Assembly: GCA_041905595.1 (NCBI GenBank)
Contig: JAYRKT010000015.1
Location: forward strand, 1 to 64,000
Length of the DNA: 64,000 bases
Reading direction: 5' to 3'
Origin: Aliitabrizicola sp041905595
GTDB taxonomy: Bacteria; Pseudomonadota; Alphaproteobacteria; Rhodobacterales; Rhodobacteraceae
Under the pieces are notes generated by a model. The model searched no databases, had not been told where the DNA came from, and saw only the letters and a program-made list of their open reading frames with translations. Below, in pieces: positions 23,420-31,433 of the stretch. A program made the translations under genes and the position numbers. The stretch's first letter is position 1, and each line of letters begins with the position of its first letter.

Positions 23420-24580
23420 ATGTTCAAACTGAGAAGCGCCGACGGTGGCGCGACCATTCTTGTGACCGATATGGACGGCAACGCAGTCGACCCGATCTGC
23501 AGATTTGTCGGCTACCTGGGGGCGAAGGCGTATTCGCCGAACACCGCCCTCGCCTATGCACGCGACCTCATTCATCTCTGGACCTTTCTCTCAACCCAAG
23601 GAATTCACTGGACCTCCTTCTCCCCCGAACTCTCGGCCGCATTCCTCGAGTACCTCCGGTCGGTAAACGCCAACCGCAAGCGCCGGGATACTTCGATCAG
23701 ACTGGTGGTGAGCGAGGGGGCTGCCGTTCGGCAGGGCCTTTCAGCCGCCACGATCAATCGCATCCTCGTGGCGGTTGACGCCTTCTATCGCTGGGCGATT
23801 TTCACAGGAGCGTTCAGCGGGCCAAACCCCATAGTCAGAAGGCAGGATCGGACTTCCTGGCGGGTGAGCGACCGACACAAACCTTTTCTGGCAGGTATTT
23901 CGCGGCATAAGCCTGAGATCAGAGAATTGCGCCTGAAAACGGTGCAGCGGCTCCCCCGTCCGATGAGCCAATATCAGGTTGAAAGCTTACTGGCCGCCAC
24001 CCGCAATCTCCGCGACCGCAGCCTGATCTTGCTCATGTTGAATGGTGGCCTACGCCCAGGGGAGGTCCTTGGATTGCAGCTGAAAGACGTAAGCTACGGG
24101 CGTCGTCGCATCTTCGTCCGCTGCCGCGACGATCATCCAAAGGGCGCGAGATCGAAGTCCCGCGTCGAGCGCGTAGTCGATTTGCACGATGGCGAGACCC
24201 TGGAAACACTGAACACGTACGTCATGCATGAACGGCCTCACGATGCCGAAGCGCCGTTCGTTTTCCTCGTAGGCGGAGGAGGCGCAAATCGTAAGGATCC
24301 GTTGTCCTATTCTGCGCTGGCCCGTCTATTTGCCCGTGCTTGCGACCGCGCCGGGATCCGAGAACAGTGGATGACCCCCCATGCACTCCGCCACACCCAC
24401 GCGACCCGCATGTGGGAGGCGGGGATGCGAGAACTAACCCTGCAAAAGCGCTTGGGCCATGCATCCCCGGAATCGACGAGGATTTATACAAGGGTCTCCG
24501 ATGCAGTGGTCGTGACCGAATACCGGCAGGCCCTCGGTCTTGATCGCCCGGCGCGGGGTGAAGGGGGAGATCAGCCGTGA
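23420..24580 (+). CDS. tnpA: Tyrosine recombinase, Tn554 TnpA-like
   Basis: 386 aa from ATG 23420, which has GAGG five bases upstream. The frame is open further up, but the ATG at 23288 lies outside the element end. A core-binding domain (AYSPNTALAYARDLIHLWTF) precedes the catalytic domain with R212 (GGLRPGEV), H321-x-x-R324-H325, H347 (LGHAS) and Y356: a complete active set. In Tn554 TnpA and TnpB jointly insert the element site-specifically. Its stop overlaps the GTG of tnpB. Confidence 0.85.
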   Translation: MFKLRSADGGATILVTDMDGNAVDPICRFVGYLGAKAYSPNTALAYARDLIHLWTFLSTQGIHWTSFSPELSAAFLEYLRSVNANRKRRDTSIRLVVSEGAAVRQGLSAATINRILVAVDAFYRWAIFTGAFSGPNPIVRRQDRTSWRVSDRHKPFLAGISRHKPEIRELRLKTVQRLPRPMSQYQVESLLAATRNLRDRSLILLMLNGGLRPGEVLGLQLKDVSYGRRRIFVRCRDDHPKGARSKSRVERVVDLHDGETLETLNTYVMHERPHDAEAPFVFLVGGGGANRKDPLSYSALARLFARACDRAGIREQWMTPHALRHTHATRMWEAGMRELTLQKRLGHASPESTRIYTRVSDAVVVTEYRQALGLDRPARGEGGDQP

Positions 24581-26607
24581 AGCAGACCTCTCCTATAACC
24601 GAGACCGGTCATCCCCGCCCCTTCAAACATGCGGACGAAGCGGACTATGCGGCCTTTCTGGCGCGCATTCCGATGGACGACAGTTTTCGGCGCCAACGGC
24701 TGCTTTACCGATCTAGGTTTGTCGAGAGCTGGCCGGATATCAACCACTGGTTCTCCGCCCCCCTGCCGATCAGGATTGGCCGCCTGAGCGGCGACACACA
24801 GGCACACCCGACTTATCCGGTCAGTTTTCGGGCGCGCAGTTACCTGTACTACGCCGCCATGACTGACTGCATCCGGCTGGACTACGACTTTCTGTTTGCC
24901 GTCGGGAACATGCGCGTTGCTGAGACGATGGCACCTCTAGGCGCCTACACTGGTTTGGACCGGTTGGTCGCGGAAAGCGAGCGGATTGGCTATTCCGCAG
25001 CCAGCATGCGGGCGTCGCTTCACGTCATCCTGCCCCGGATCGCCATGCACACCGGCATCCGATCCTTCGATGATCTCCGACAGCGCCACCTTGACGAGAT
25101 GATGGCCGGTATCGAAGCATTCGCAGAGCGCAGTGACGCCCGCCTGTTCAGAAAGGAAGAGGAAGACTTCCCGAACGGCTTTCTGCGCGGTTGGCACAAC
25201 CAGACCCGGCGATTGCAGCTTCTCCTCTTCCACAACGGAAATGATGTTGTCCGCCCACAGATCATACAGGACAAGCGCAAACCGATCCCATCGCCGCGGC
25301 CTGATCTTCAGGACTGGGCGGATCGCTGGGTTGCGAAAAGGCAGCTGACCTTGGCGCGCCCGACAGTCGACCACTTAGCCGTGTCGATGCGCCACTTCAT
25401 CGGTTACGTCGCGGGCTTGCAACCCAAGGTTCAGACCTTTGCGGACATCACGCCCAACCTCTTCAACGATTACCTGCGCCACTTGCAGAACGACATCGCA
25501 CCTCGAACCGGCGCGCCACTGTCCATTACTGCCCGGCGCGCACGAGCAGGTGCCGTTGCCAGATTTCTCGCGGACGGTGCGGCTTGGGATTGGCCGAACT
25601 TCCCGACACGCCCACTCCTCGACCCAAGTGACCTGCCGAGGCTGGCGCACCGCGTTCCGCGGTTCATACCCGACGATCAGCTTTCACGTCTGATGGAGCA
25701 TCTTCCGAAGATCGAATGTGCATTCCAGCGTGCAGCACTTCTGGTTGCCCGCTGGTCAGGGGCTAGAAGGGGAGAGATCGTCCGGCTCCGCATCGACTGT
25801 CTGGATCGCTATCCCGACGGGACCCATCGCCTACGAATTCCTGCAGGAAAGACGATGCGGGAGCGCCTTGTTCCGCTCCACGATGACGCTGCCACGGCAT
25901 TGAGCCAGGTGATCGCTAGCCGTTTGGAAGCCAATGACCGACCGATCCGGGACGATAGGACTGGCGAAATTGTCCGATATGTCTTCTATCGGCGCGGCGG
26001 GCGGATTTCGCCAGACTACTTGATGCAGGCTCCACTGAACCAGCTCTGCACACTGGCCGGGCTTGTCGATCATGACGGCAAACCCACAGTCAGCACTCAC
26101 CGGTTTCGACATACCGTAGGCACGCAACTGGCCGAGCGCGGGGCGAAACTGCACACGATCATGAGTGTTCTTGGTCATCAGACCCCTCATATGTCGATGG
26201 TCTACGCCAGGATCAGCGACACCGAAGTGCTGCGCGATTACCGCAGCGTCCTGGGACCCGGCGAAACGATTGCCGGCCCGGGTGCAGAGGCGATCCGCGC
26301 AGGCAAGCTGTCGTGCGCGGCGATCGATTGGCTGAAGTCGAACTTCATCAAGACTGAGCTCGAACTTGGCCATTGTCTTCGCCTGCCCTCAGAGGGGCCT
26401 TGCGAATGCGACCTGTATCTCAGCTGCGCAAAATTTGTGACCAGTAAGGCCTATGCTGGTCGGCTTCGAGACAGGAGAAAACTCGAAGTAGCGCTTGCAG
26501 CCGATGCCAGAGAACGGGGGTGGTCGCGAGAAGTCGAACGGCACAACGGCATCGCGAACCGCATCGAAAGGCTCTTGGTCGACCTGGAAGAACCAATTGA
26601 AGAATGA
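24577..26607 (+). CDS. tnpB: Tyrosine recombinase, Tn554 TnpB-like
   Basis: 676 aa with GTG start overlapping the previous stop (GTGA). Catalytic residues R397 (GARRGEIVRL), H508-x-x-R511-H512, H534 (LGHQT) and Y543 are all present. Beyond the catalytic domain a tail has CECDLYLSC and a charged helix, as in Tn554 TnpB and unlike ordinary integrases. Length is near the 630 aa of Tn554 TnpB. Intact, so the element could still be active if tnpC is dispensable. Confidence 0.85.
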   Translation: MKQTSPITETGHPRPFKHADEADYAAFLARIPMDDSFRRQRLLYRSRFVESWPDINHWFSAPLPIRIGRLSGDTQAHPTYPVSFRARSYLYYAAMTDCIRLDYDFLFAVGNMRVAETMAPLGAYTGLDRLVAESERIGYSAASMRASLHVILPRIAMHTGIRSFDDLRQRHLDEMMAGIEAFAERSDARLFRKEEEDFPNGFLRGWHNQTRRLQLLLFHNGNDVVRPQIIQDKRKPIPSPRPDLQDWADRWVAKRQLTLARPTVDHLAVSMRHFIGYVAGLQPKVQTFADITPNLFNDYLRHLQNDIAPRTGAPLSITARRARAGAVARFLADGAAWDWPNFPTRPLLDPSDLPRLAHRVPRFIPDDQLSRLMEHLPKIECAFQRAALLVARWSGARRGEIVRLRIDCLDRYPDGTHRLRIPAGKTMRERLVPLHDDAATALSQVIASRLEANDRPIRDDRTGEIVRYVFYRRGGRISPDYLMQAPLNQLCTLAGLVDHDGKPTVSTHRFRHTVGTQLAERGAKLHTIMSVLGHQTPHMSMVYARISDTEVLRDYRSVLGPGETIAGPGAEAIRAGKLSCAAIDWLKSNFIKTELELGHCLRLPSEGPCECDLYLSCAKFVTSKAYAGRLRDRRKLEVALAADARERGWSREVERHNGIANRIERLLVDLEEPIEE

Positions 26608-26623
26608 ACTCTGCGGCGGCCCC

Positions 26624-26715
26624 GCGATAGACCACAGGGACCTCCCCGCCGTCCTCACCGCCAGCGCTTTGATCCGCGCAGTGCGGACGGCGGGGCCCCT
26701 CCTATGGACTATCGC
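26624..26715. repeat. Long imperfect inverted repeat at the right end of the Tn554-like element
   Basis: Arms 26624-26654 and 26685-26715, 31 nt each with about 23 pairing positions (GCGATAG and CCCCGCCGTCC blocks match exactly), loop 30 nt. It follows the tnpB stop by 16 bp and ends 28 bp before the terminal repeat. It may be a terminator or a recombinase-binding subterminal site. Confidence 0.55.
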
Positions 26716-26762
26716 TACCCTCAGCGCAAAGAAAGCGCTTGCCTGTCCAGATAACATCTAAG

Positions 26763-26845
26763 AACTGATGAAGGGCGAGGTAGTCCTCGACTGAGCCGCC
26801 CCATTTCTTCACCGAGGACAAGGCGTGGTGATACGGATGTGCCAT
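26763..26845 (-). pseudogene. 5' part of the split DUF6915-like gene
   Basis: ATG at 26845, MAHPYHHALSSVKKWGGSVE, then DYLALHQF: the conserved start of DUF6915-type proteins. The match stops where the Tn554-like element begins, and the frame runs on 16 codons into element DNA. The ATG is 10 bp after the stop of the upstream DUF6878 gene, so it was in the same operon. Confidence 0.72.
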
Positions 26846-26855
26846 CGCCACCCCC

Positions 26856-27350
26856 TCAGAAATCATGGGTGTAGAGTTCGGACGAGGTAAACCGCTCGTT
26901 GAACTCGAGGTGAATGGTCCGGGCGCGGGCATCGATGCAGAACTCGCCATAGGCGCCGTCGTTGTCCTGCCAGCCGGAATGAGTGGCCGAGAGGAGGCGA
27001 TAGACCAGTTCCTCGACGGCGCCTTCGAGGCTCAGGCGGCGCTCGGTGGGCGCGCCGGACTGCCAGTCGATCCCGGCAAAGGTGATCTGGACGGCCGGCA
27101 GGGTGACGCTCTGGTCGGCGTCATCGCGGGCGTCGATGCTTTCGATCTGGCCGCTATCGCCCGACCCGTCGAAGGTCACGGTGACATGGGTGATACCGGC
27201 GGCCATGAGGCCATCGAAAAGGCGGTCTTTGTTGCCAGGGCGCAGCGCTTCGATGCGGGCCGCGCGTTCGGCATGGTCCGCGAAGATCTGCGCCATATCG
27301 ACGCTCGAGGGTGCCATCAGCGGCGCGAGGGTGGGTTCACTCAGGGTCAT
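26856..27350 (-). CDS. DUF6878 family protein
   Basis: 164 aa from ATG 27350 (GGAGA upstream). Features: FDGLMAAGITHVTVTFDGSG, then DRD-like acidic patch and VEELVYRLLSATHSGWQDND, then the last segment ARTIHLEFNERFTSSELYTH. This is the pattern of DUF6878 proteins of Rhodobacterales plasmids and islands. No catalytic residues known. Likely an operon with the split DUF6915-like gene, 10 bp downstream. Confidence 0.75.
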   Translation of the reverse strand: MTLSEPTLAPLMAPSSVDMAQIFADHAERAARIEALRPGNKDRLFDGLMAAGITHVTVTFDGSGDSGQIESIDARDDADQSVTLPAVQITFAGIDWQSGAPTERRLSLEGAVEELVYRLLSATHSGWQDNDGAYGEFCIDARARTIHLEFNERFTSSELYTHDF

Positions 27351-27451
27351 CGGGTATCTCCGGTACGGGGAAAGGATCGGAGCCGGGACGGGCGATCTCT
27401 CTCCCCCGGACAAGCTCCAAATCCCCCCTGCCCTTCTCCGTCTCTCGGGCC

Positions 27452-27970
27452 TCACGCAGCGACCTGCAGCGCCCGGGCGGCGAAGGCGCGCCAGAGCGGG
27501 TCGACGAGACGCGCATCCAGAAGATCGGCGCGGTGGCGCAGCCGTTGCGCCAGATCCGGTTCGCCCCAGGCAGTCGCGCGGCCGGCCTGCGCGCGCAGCT
27601 GGCTCGCCTCGGTCACGACGCCCCGCGCATCGGACGCGCTCGTCACCGGGTGGCTCCAGGCGACGGCATGGTTGCTTGCGGCCCCGGCCAGCACGAGGCG
27701 CTCATCGCTATCGAGGATCGCCAGAAGCTGGGGCGCGGCATCCGGGGCGATCCCCTCGGCATGATCGATCGCGCGCTGCATGGCCTCGGCCAGAGTCGGG
27801 AAACGGGCGAGGACCAGAGGGACGGCTCGGCCCGACATATGGTCGGCCGGTGCGCGGCGCGACAGGGTCAGGGCGAAGGGGTGATTAGGGTCGACATCAC
27901 CATTTGAAAAGTGCGGTGGGACGCCCCGCGCGTCGGCGGTCGGGTGGATCGGCAAGGGCAGGTCGAACAT
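27452..27970 (-). CDS. Hypothetical mobile-element protein
   Basis: 172 aa from ATG 27970, MFDLPLPIHPTADARGVPPH at the start; an upstream in-frame ATG at 28015 lacks support. Alanine-rich helices (RFPTLAEAMQRAIDHAEG, then LRHRADLLDARLVDPLW) dominate. No signal peptide. I do not recognise a family beyond its regular presence beside DUF6878 and RadC genes in such elements. The 101-bp gap to the next gene has a C-rich leader motif. Confidence 0.6.
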   Translation of the reverse strand: MFDLPLPIHPTADARGVPPHFSNGDVDPNHPFALTLSRRAPADHMSGRAVPLVLARFPTLAEAMQRAIDHAEGIAPDAAPQLLAILDSDERLVLAGAASNHAVAWSHPVTSASDARGVVTEASQLRAQAGRATAWGEPDLAQRLRHRADLLDARLVDPLWRAFAARALQVAA

Positions 27971-28080
27971 GCGGGAAATCTCCGACGGCGCGAGAAGCCT
28001 CTCTCCCCGCCTCATCCGTCAAAGACCAAAACGCCGCCCTCTTCCTCGAAGGGGCGGCGGTGGCAAGTCGGAAAGGCGCG

Positions 28081-28521
28081 TCAGAGCTTGCCGAAGGCCC
28101 GCAGGCTCAGCTCCGTCCCGGCACCGACGATGATGTGGTCGTGCAGCGTCAGACCGAGATACCTGCACCCTTTCTGGATCTCCTTGGTCATGCTGAGATC
28201 GGCCTCCGACGGCGTCGGTTCGCCCGACGGGTGGTTGTGGATCAGGATCAGGGCGCTGGCGTTCAACATCAGGGCTCGCTTGATCACCTCGCGCGGATAA
28301 ACCGGGACATGGTCGACCGTGCCGGTCGAGAGAAGCTCATCAGAGATGATGCGGTTCCTGCGGTCCAGGTAGAGGACATGGAAGCGCTCAATGGGCCCAC
28401 GAACGCTGAACGCACAATAGTCCATCAGCGCCTGCCAACTGCCGATGACCGGGTTTTGGCTCAGGTAGCGGCCGAGGATGTCACGGGCCTCGAGAATGAC
28501 AGTTTCTTCCTGGGGGGTCAT
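28081..28521 (-). CDS. radC: RadC-family JAB/MPN domain protein
   Basis: 146 aa. JAMM metalloprotease-like motif HNHPSGEPTPSEAD with H95, H97 and D108, plus GPIERFHVLYLD strand. Chromosomal RadC is about 220 aa with an N-terminal helix-hairpin-helix; this short form lacks it and is typical of plasmids and integrative elements. Despite the name, a repair role is doubtful; a DNA- or protein-processing function in element biology is inferred. ATG 28521 chosen because the longer frame upstream reads leader DNA. Confidence 0.85.
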   Translation of the reverse strand: MTPQEETVILEARDILGRYLSQNPVIGSWQALMDYCAFSVRGPIERFHVLYLDRRNRIISDELLSTGTVDHVPVYPREVIKRALMLNASALILIHNHPSGEPTPSEADLSMTKEIQKGCRYLGLTLHDHIIVGAGTELSLRAFGKL

Positions 28522-28645
28522 GGGATCTCGCTGAAAAGCGCAGGCCGAAGCCCCCTGCCCTCTCGAGGCGGGGTCTGCGGCATGCTGTTTGAAGGGGAAA
28601 GTGCGACCGCCGCGCGCGAGGGCGGTCGCGATGTCGGGCCCGGCG

Positions 28646-29845
28646 TCAGCCGACCCGGTCGAGGAGCTTCTTGGCGCGGCCTTCCATGTCGAGGCGGGCG
28701 TCCTGCTGGGTCTTGTCGCGCGCAAGCCCCGTGATGCCCTGCACGAAGTCGAAGATGCTCTCGGGCGGGCGGCCCTCTTCCATCAGCACCTTCTCGATGA
28801 TCTTGCCCGACTCCGCCTTCGAGAAACCGCGCTTCCGCAGGAAGTCATCCCTGTCCTCGTCCGTCCGCGCCACGATCTGCTGCCGCGCCGCCTTGATGCC
28901 GTTCACGAAGCCTTGCGGCGAGGAATTGGCAAACCGCGTCAGCGCAGGGGCGGCCTCATGGGCGAAACGCGAGGCCGCGTATTTCGAGTGGCGGATGGTG
29001 ATCTCCTGGAACTCCTCGACACCCCACAGATTGCGGTTCTGGCACACCGCCCGCAGGTAGAAGCTCGCCATGCCGAGGGTTTTCGCGCCCACCTCGGAGT
29101 TCCAGCAGTAGAAGCCCCGGAAGTAGAGGTCGGGGGAGCCGTCGGGCAGCCGACCCGCCTCGATCGGGTTGTGATCATCGACGAGGAACAGGAAGACATC
29201 GCGATCCGAGGCATAGAGCGTGGTCGTGTCGCGGCTGATCTCGACATCGGGGTTGTAGACCCCGGTCGACCAGTCGAGCACGCCCGGCACCTTCCAGCGC
29301 GTGTCGCCCGTGCCATTGCCCGCGATGCGCTGCACCGCCTCGACCAGTTCATGGTCATGGATGCGGCCGTAGTCGGGGCCGGTGACCGCGCGCAGTTCCG
29401 TGCGGCCATCTTCGGTCTCGAAGGTCTTCACCTGCTCGGCGCGGTGGTTGGTCAGGCCATACTGCAGGTTGATCCCCGCCAGCGGCGCGGGCAGCTGGCG
29501 CAGGTAGGAGGCAGGTGCGCCGACGATGCTGGCAAGCTGGCCGAAGGCCCAGTGCGTGGGCGCGACGGGCTCCTGCGCTTTCGGCAACATCAGGTGCAAC
29601 CGCTCGGGGTTGTCGCGCGCGGCCTCGACGCGGATATCCGCCGTCTGCACGACCCGGCTGCGGCTGCGCTCGGACCGGCCCTTCACATTGGCCCAGAGAT
29701 CGTCGAGCGACAGATAACGCTCATCGTCGGGCCGGTTAAACCATTCGGACGACACTCGCCCGTTCCGCTCACCCCGGCTCACATCCACTTTCCAGCCACC
29801 CGCCCGCGCCGGTGCGACTGGATCCAGAACTTCTACAACGCCCAT
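28646..29845 (-). CDS. DUF932 domain protein
   Basis: 399 aa, complete DUF932: HWAFGQLASIVGAPASYLRQ, then PDYGRIHDHELVEAVQRI, then VFLFLVDDHNPIEAGR and FRGFYCWNSEVGAKTLGM. DUF932 proteins resemble phage/plasmid LF3-type proteins and are abundant on mobile DNA; activity unknown. GGGAGA precedes ATG 29845. First gene of the minus-strand backbone block. Confidence 0.88.
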   Translation of the reverse strand: MGVVEVLDPVAPARAGGWKVDVSRGERNGRVSSEWFNRPDDERYLSLDDLWANVKGRSERSRSRVVQTADIRVEAARDNPERLHLMLPKAQEPVAPTHWAFGQLASIVGAPASYLRQLPAPLAGINLQYGLTNHRAEQVKTFETEDGRTELRAVTGPDYGRIHDHELVEAVQRIAGNGTGDTRWKVPGVLDWSTGVYNPDVEISRDTTTLYASDRDVFLFLVDDHNPIEAGRLPDGSPDLYFRGFYCWNSEVGAKTLGMASFYLRAVCQNRNLWGVEEFQEITIRHSKYAASRFAHEAAPALTRFANSSPQGFVNGIKAARQQIVARTDEDRDDFLRKRGFSKAESGKIIEKVLMEEGRPPESIFDFVQGITGLARDKTQQDARLDMEGRAKKLLDRVG

Positions 29846-30148
29846 CGGCTATCTCCCGCGACAGGCGCCAGGAGCCACTCTCCCAGCCCTCAACCCGTCG
29901 CCAGAAAACCGGCCAAACTCGGACTCTCTCAAGGAAACGGCACCAGATGGGAAGCGTTCCACGCCCGGAACGCATCGGTGTTGACCTGCACCCGAAAATG
30001 GCAGACGTTGTGTACGGCCTTTCTCGCAGGCCGGTGTGCCCGCCACGCGAAGCTTTGCAGCGATTTTGACTTCGAACAGCAGACTTCATGCCATAGGCGG
30101 GTCTGATTAGCAGCGGGCACCTAGTCGGATCCAGCTTGGACATGGATC
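29846..30148. other. Divergent intergenic region with a perfect palindrome
   Basis: 303 bp between DUF932 and a divergent 380-aa gene. GCGTTCC (29954-29960) and GGAACGC (29967-29973) form a perfect inverted repeat with a 6-bp spacer, and CGGCCT/AGGCCG (30015-30033) another. No clear -10/-35 pair stands out. Control of one or both flanking genes is likely. Confidence 0.45.
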
Positions 30149-31291
30149 ATGACACAGAACGATAAGCTTAAGAACTTGAAACTACTGGCAAAGCGTTACG
30201 CCAGAGCGACCGGTCAACCACAGCACGCAGCGCTCGACCTTGTTGCGGCGCGATTGGACTTTCCCCATTGGAATGCCTTGACGGGTAGCGCCAAAGGAGA
30301 GTGGGCTCCCTCCGAAGCACAAGTCGCCACGATCAAGGCCTTCGTGGAACGGATCACTTCCTATGAGGGTTCGACCTTCGACCATATCTTCGGGGGCCCC
30401 GATGCCATTACTCGAGGAGAAGTCCGAGGGCATCCATACGCGCTGAAAACAATGTTTGGTGACGTCCGGATGGAAGGTGATGGTTGGCGGATCGTCCTGC
30501 CGGAAAACCCTTCAGCTGCCTCTCGGGTCGAAATCGACATCAAGCATGCCCAGAACAGCCCGATGAACGATCGGTTGCTGTGTGAAGAAGCCATCGGGAT
30601 TGCAAAGGAATTGATGCAGAGCGTGAAAGCGCGACGATTTGCCGATTGGCCGCGGCGCGCCACGAAGCCGGATGCGGAAGGAAAGGTGCGCCACCCGTTC
30701 TTGGAGATGGAGGAATCGAGCCTCTGGTACTGCCTGCACTGCGATGCAGAAATCACCGGACGACAGATCGCTGGAACCCATTGGCATTGCCCGGGCTGCG
30801 GCGCATCACCGATCAACATTTTTCCAGAAGCGTTCTGGCTGGGACCGAACGAGGGAAAGCCAGTGCCGGTCCAAGCTCGCGCCGAAGGGCAAGAGGTGGA
30901 ACCTATCGTCTCCGTCGTCGATCCGCGGCCAAGACTTGATCTCAGCAAGGACCAGGTTACCCATTTGATCCGGGCAGCCCTGTTCGAGGATGCGACCAAT
31001 GCCAGTGAGCGCATGGGAGCAAGCCTGGCCGAAATCTGGGTGGATGACGATCTCGACGTCGTTATTTCCTTCGAGGACCACTACTGGCCCGAAGAAAAGG
31101 AGCCGACAGCCGCGATCGACGTGGCTGCAGTGCTCGGGATCGAACTGGAGTTGGAAGTTATGTGGTCGGATCCGCTGTTCGCGTGGCCCGGTTTGGCCAC
31201 AGTGACCCAGAGCACGGCCGACTATACCCGCATGATGCTTGATGCCTATCGCAGTCACGGCATCGTCGAAGAAAGGAACAAAGACCAGTAG
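30149..31291 (+). CDS. Hypothetical protein with a zinc ribbon
   Basis: 380 aa. The N-terminal 55 residues form a basic helical module (LKLLAKRYARATGQPQHAAL, then DFPHWNALTG) found in front of various phage/plasmid proteins. The middle contains a CxxC...CxxC zinc ribbon (WYCLHCDAEITGRQ, HWHCPGCGASP). The C-terminal part is acidic and may be globular. Product unknown; soluble. Codon use is similar to neighbours. It faces the large recombinase gene, with a hairpin between them. Confidence 0.6.
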   Translation: MTQNDKLKNLKLLAKRYARATGQPQHAALDLVAARLDFPHWNALTGSAKGEWAPSEAQVATIKAFVERITSYEGSTFDHIFGGPDAITRGEVRGHPYALKTMFGDVRMEGDGWRIVLPENPSAASRVEIDIKHAQNSPMNDRLLCEEAIGIAKELMQSVKARRFADWPRRATKPDAEGKVRHPFLEMEESSLWYCLHCDAEITGRQIAGTHWHCPGCGASPINIFPEAFWLGPNEGKPVPVQARAEGQEVEPIVSVVDPRPRLDLSKDQVTHLIRAALFEDATNASERMGASLAEIWVDDDLDVVISFEDHYWPEEKEPTAAIDVAAVLGIELELEVMWSDPLFAWPGLATVTQSTADYTRMMLDAYRSHGIVEERNKDQ

Positions 31292-31378
31292 CGCCGGAGC
31301 GTCGGACCGCCAACACTTCGGGCAGTCTCGGTCGAGCAGCTTTTTCATCCGGCGGGTCGGACAAACTCCAAGACAACT

Positions 31379-31412
31379 GATGAGGCCCCGGTTCTGGAAT
31401 CGGGGTCTCATC
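31379..31412. terminator. Hairpin between convergent genes
   Basis: GATGAGGCCCCG (31379-31390) and CGGGGTCTCATC (31401-31412), 11 of 12 pairs, 10-nt loop. No T-run, so a Rho-independent terminator is only suggested. It separates the 380-aa gene from the convergent recombinase. Confidence 0.5.
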
Positions 31413-31433
31413 CTCGCCTTATGATGAAGCTGG

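Larger units (their letters stand above)
23342..26758 (+). mobile_element. Tn554-like two-recombinase element
   Basis: About 3.4 kb inserted in the DUF6915-like gene. It contains only two overlapping tyrosine recombinase genes resembling Tn554 TnpA and TnpB, with no cargo and no recognisable tnpC. Its ends carry imperfect inverted copies of TTAT(G/C)TGGACAG at 23344-23355 and, reversed, 26743-26754. The bases GAT flank each terminal copy. The host gene can be rejoined across it, which fixes both ends to within a few bases. Confidence 0.75.

Noticed and set aside
26495..26761. A possible tnpC-like frame at the end of the Tn554-like element
   Set aside because: It overlaps tnpB in another phase, covers the hairpin, and its sequence is unlike TnpC.
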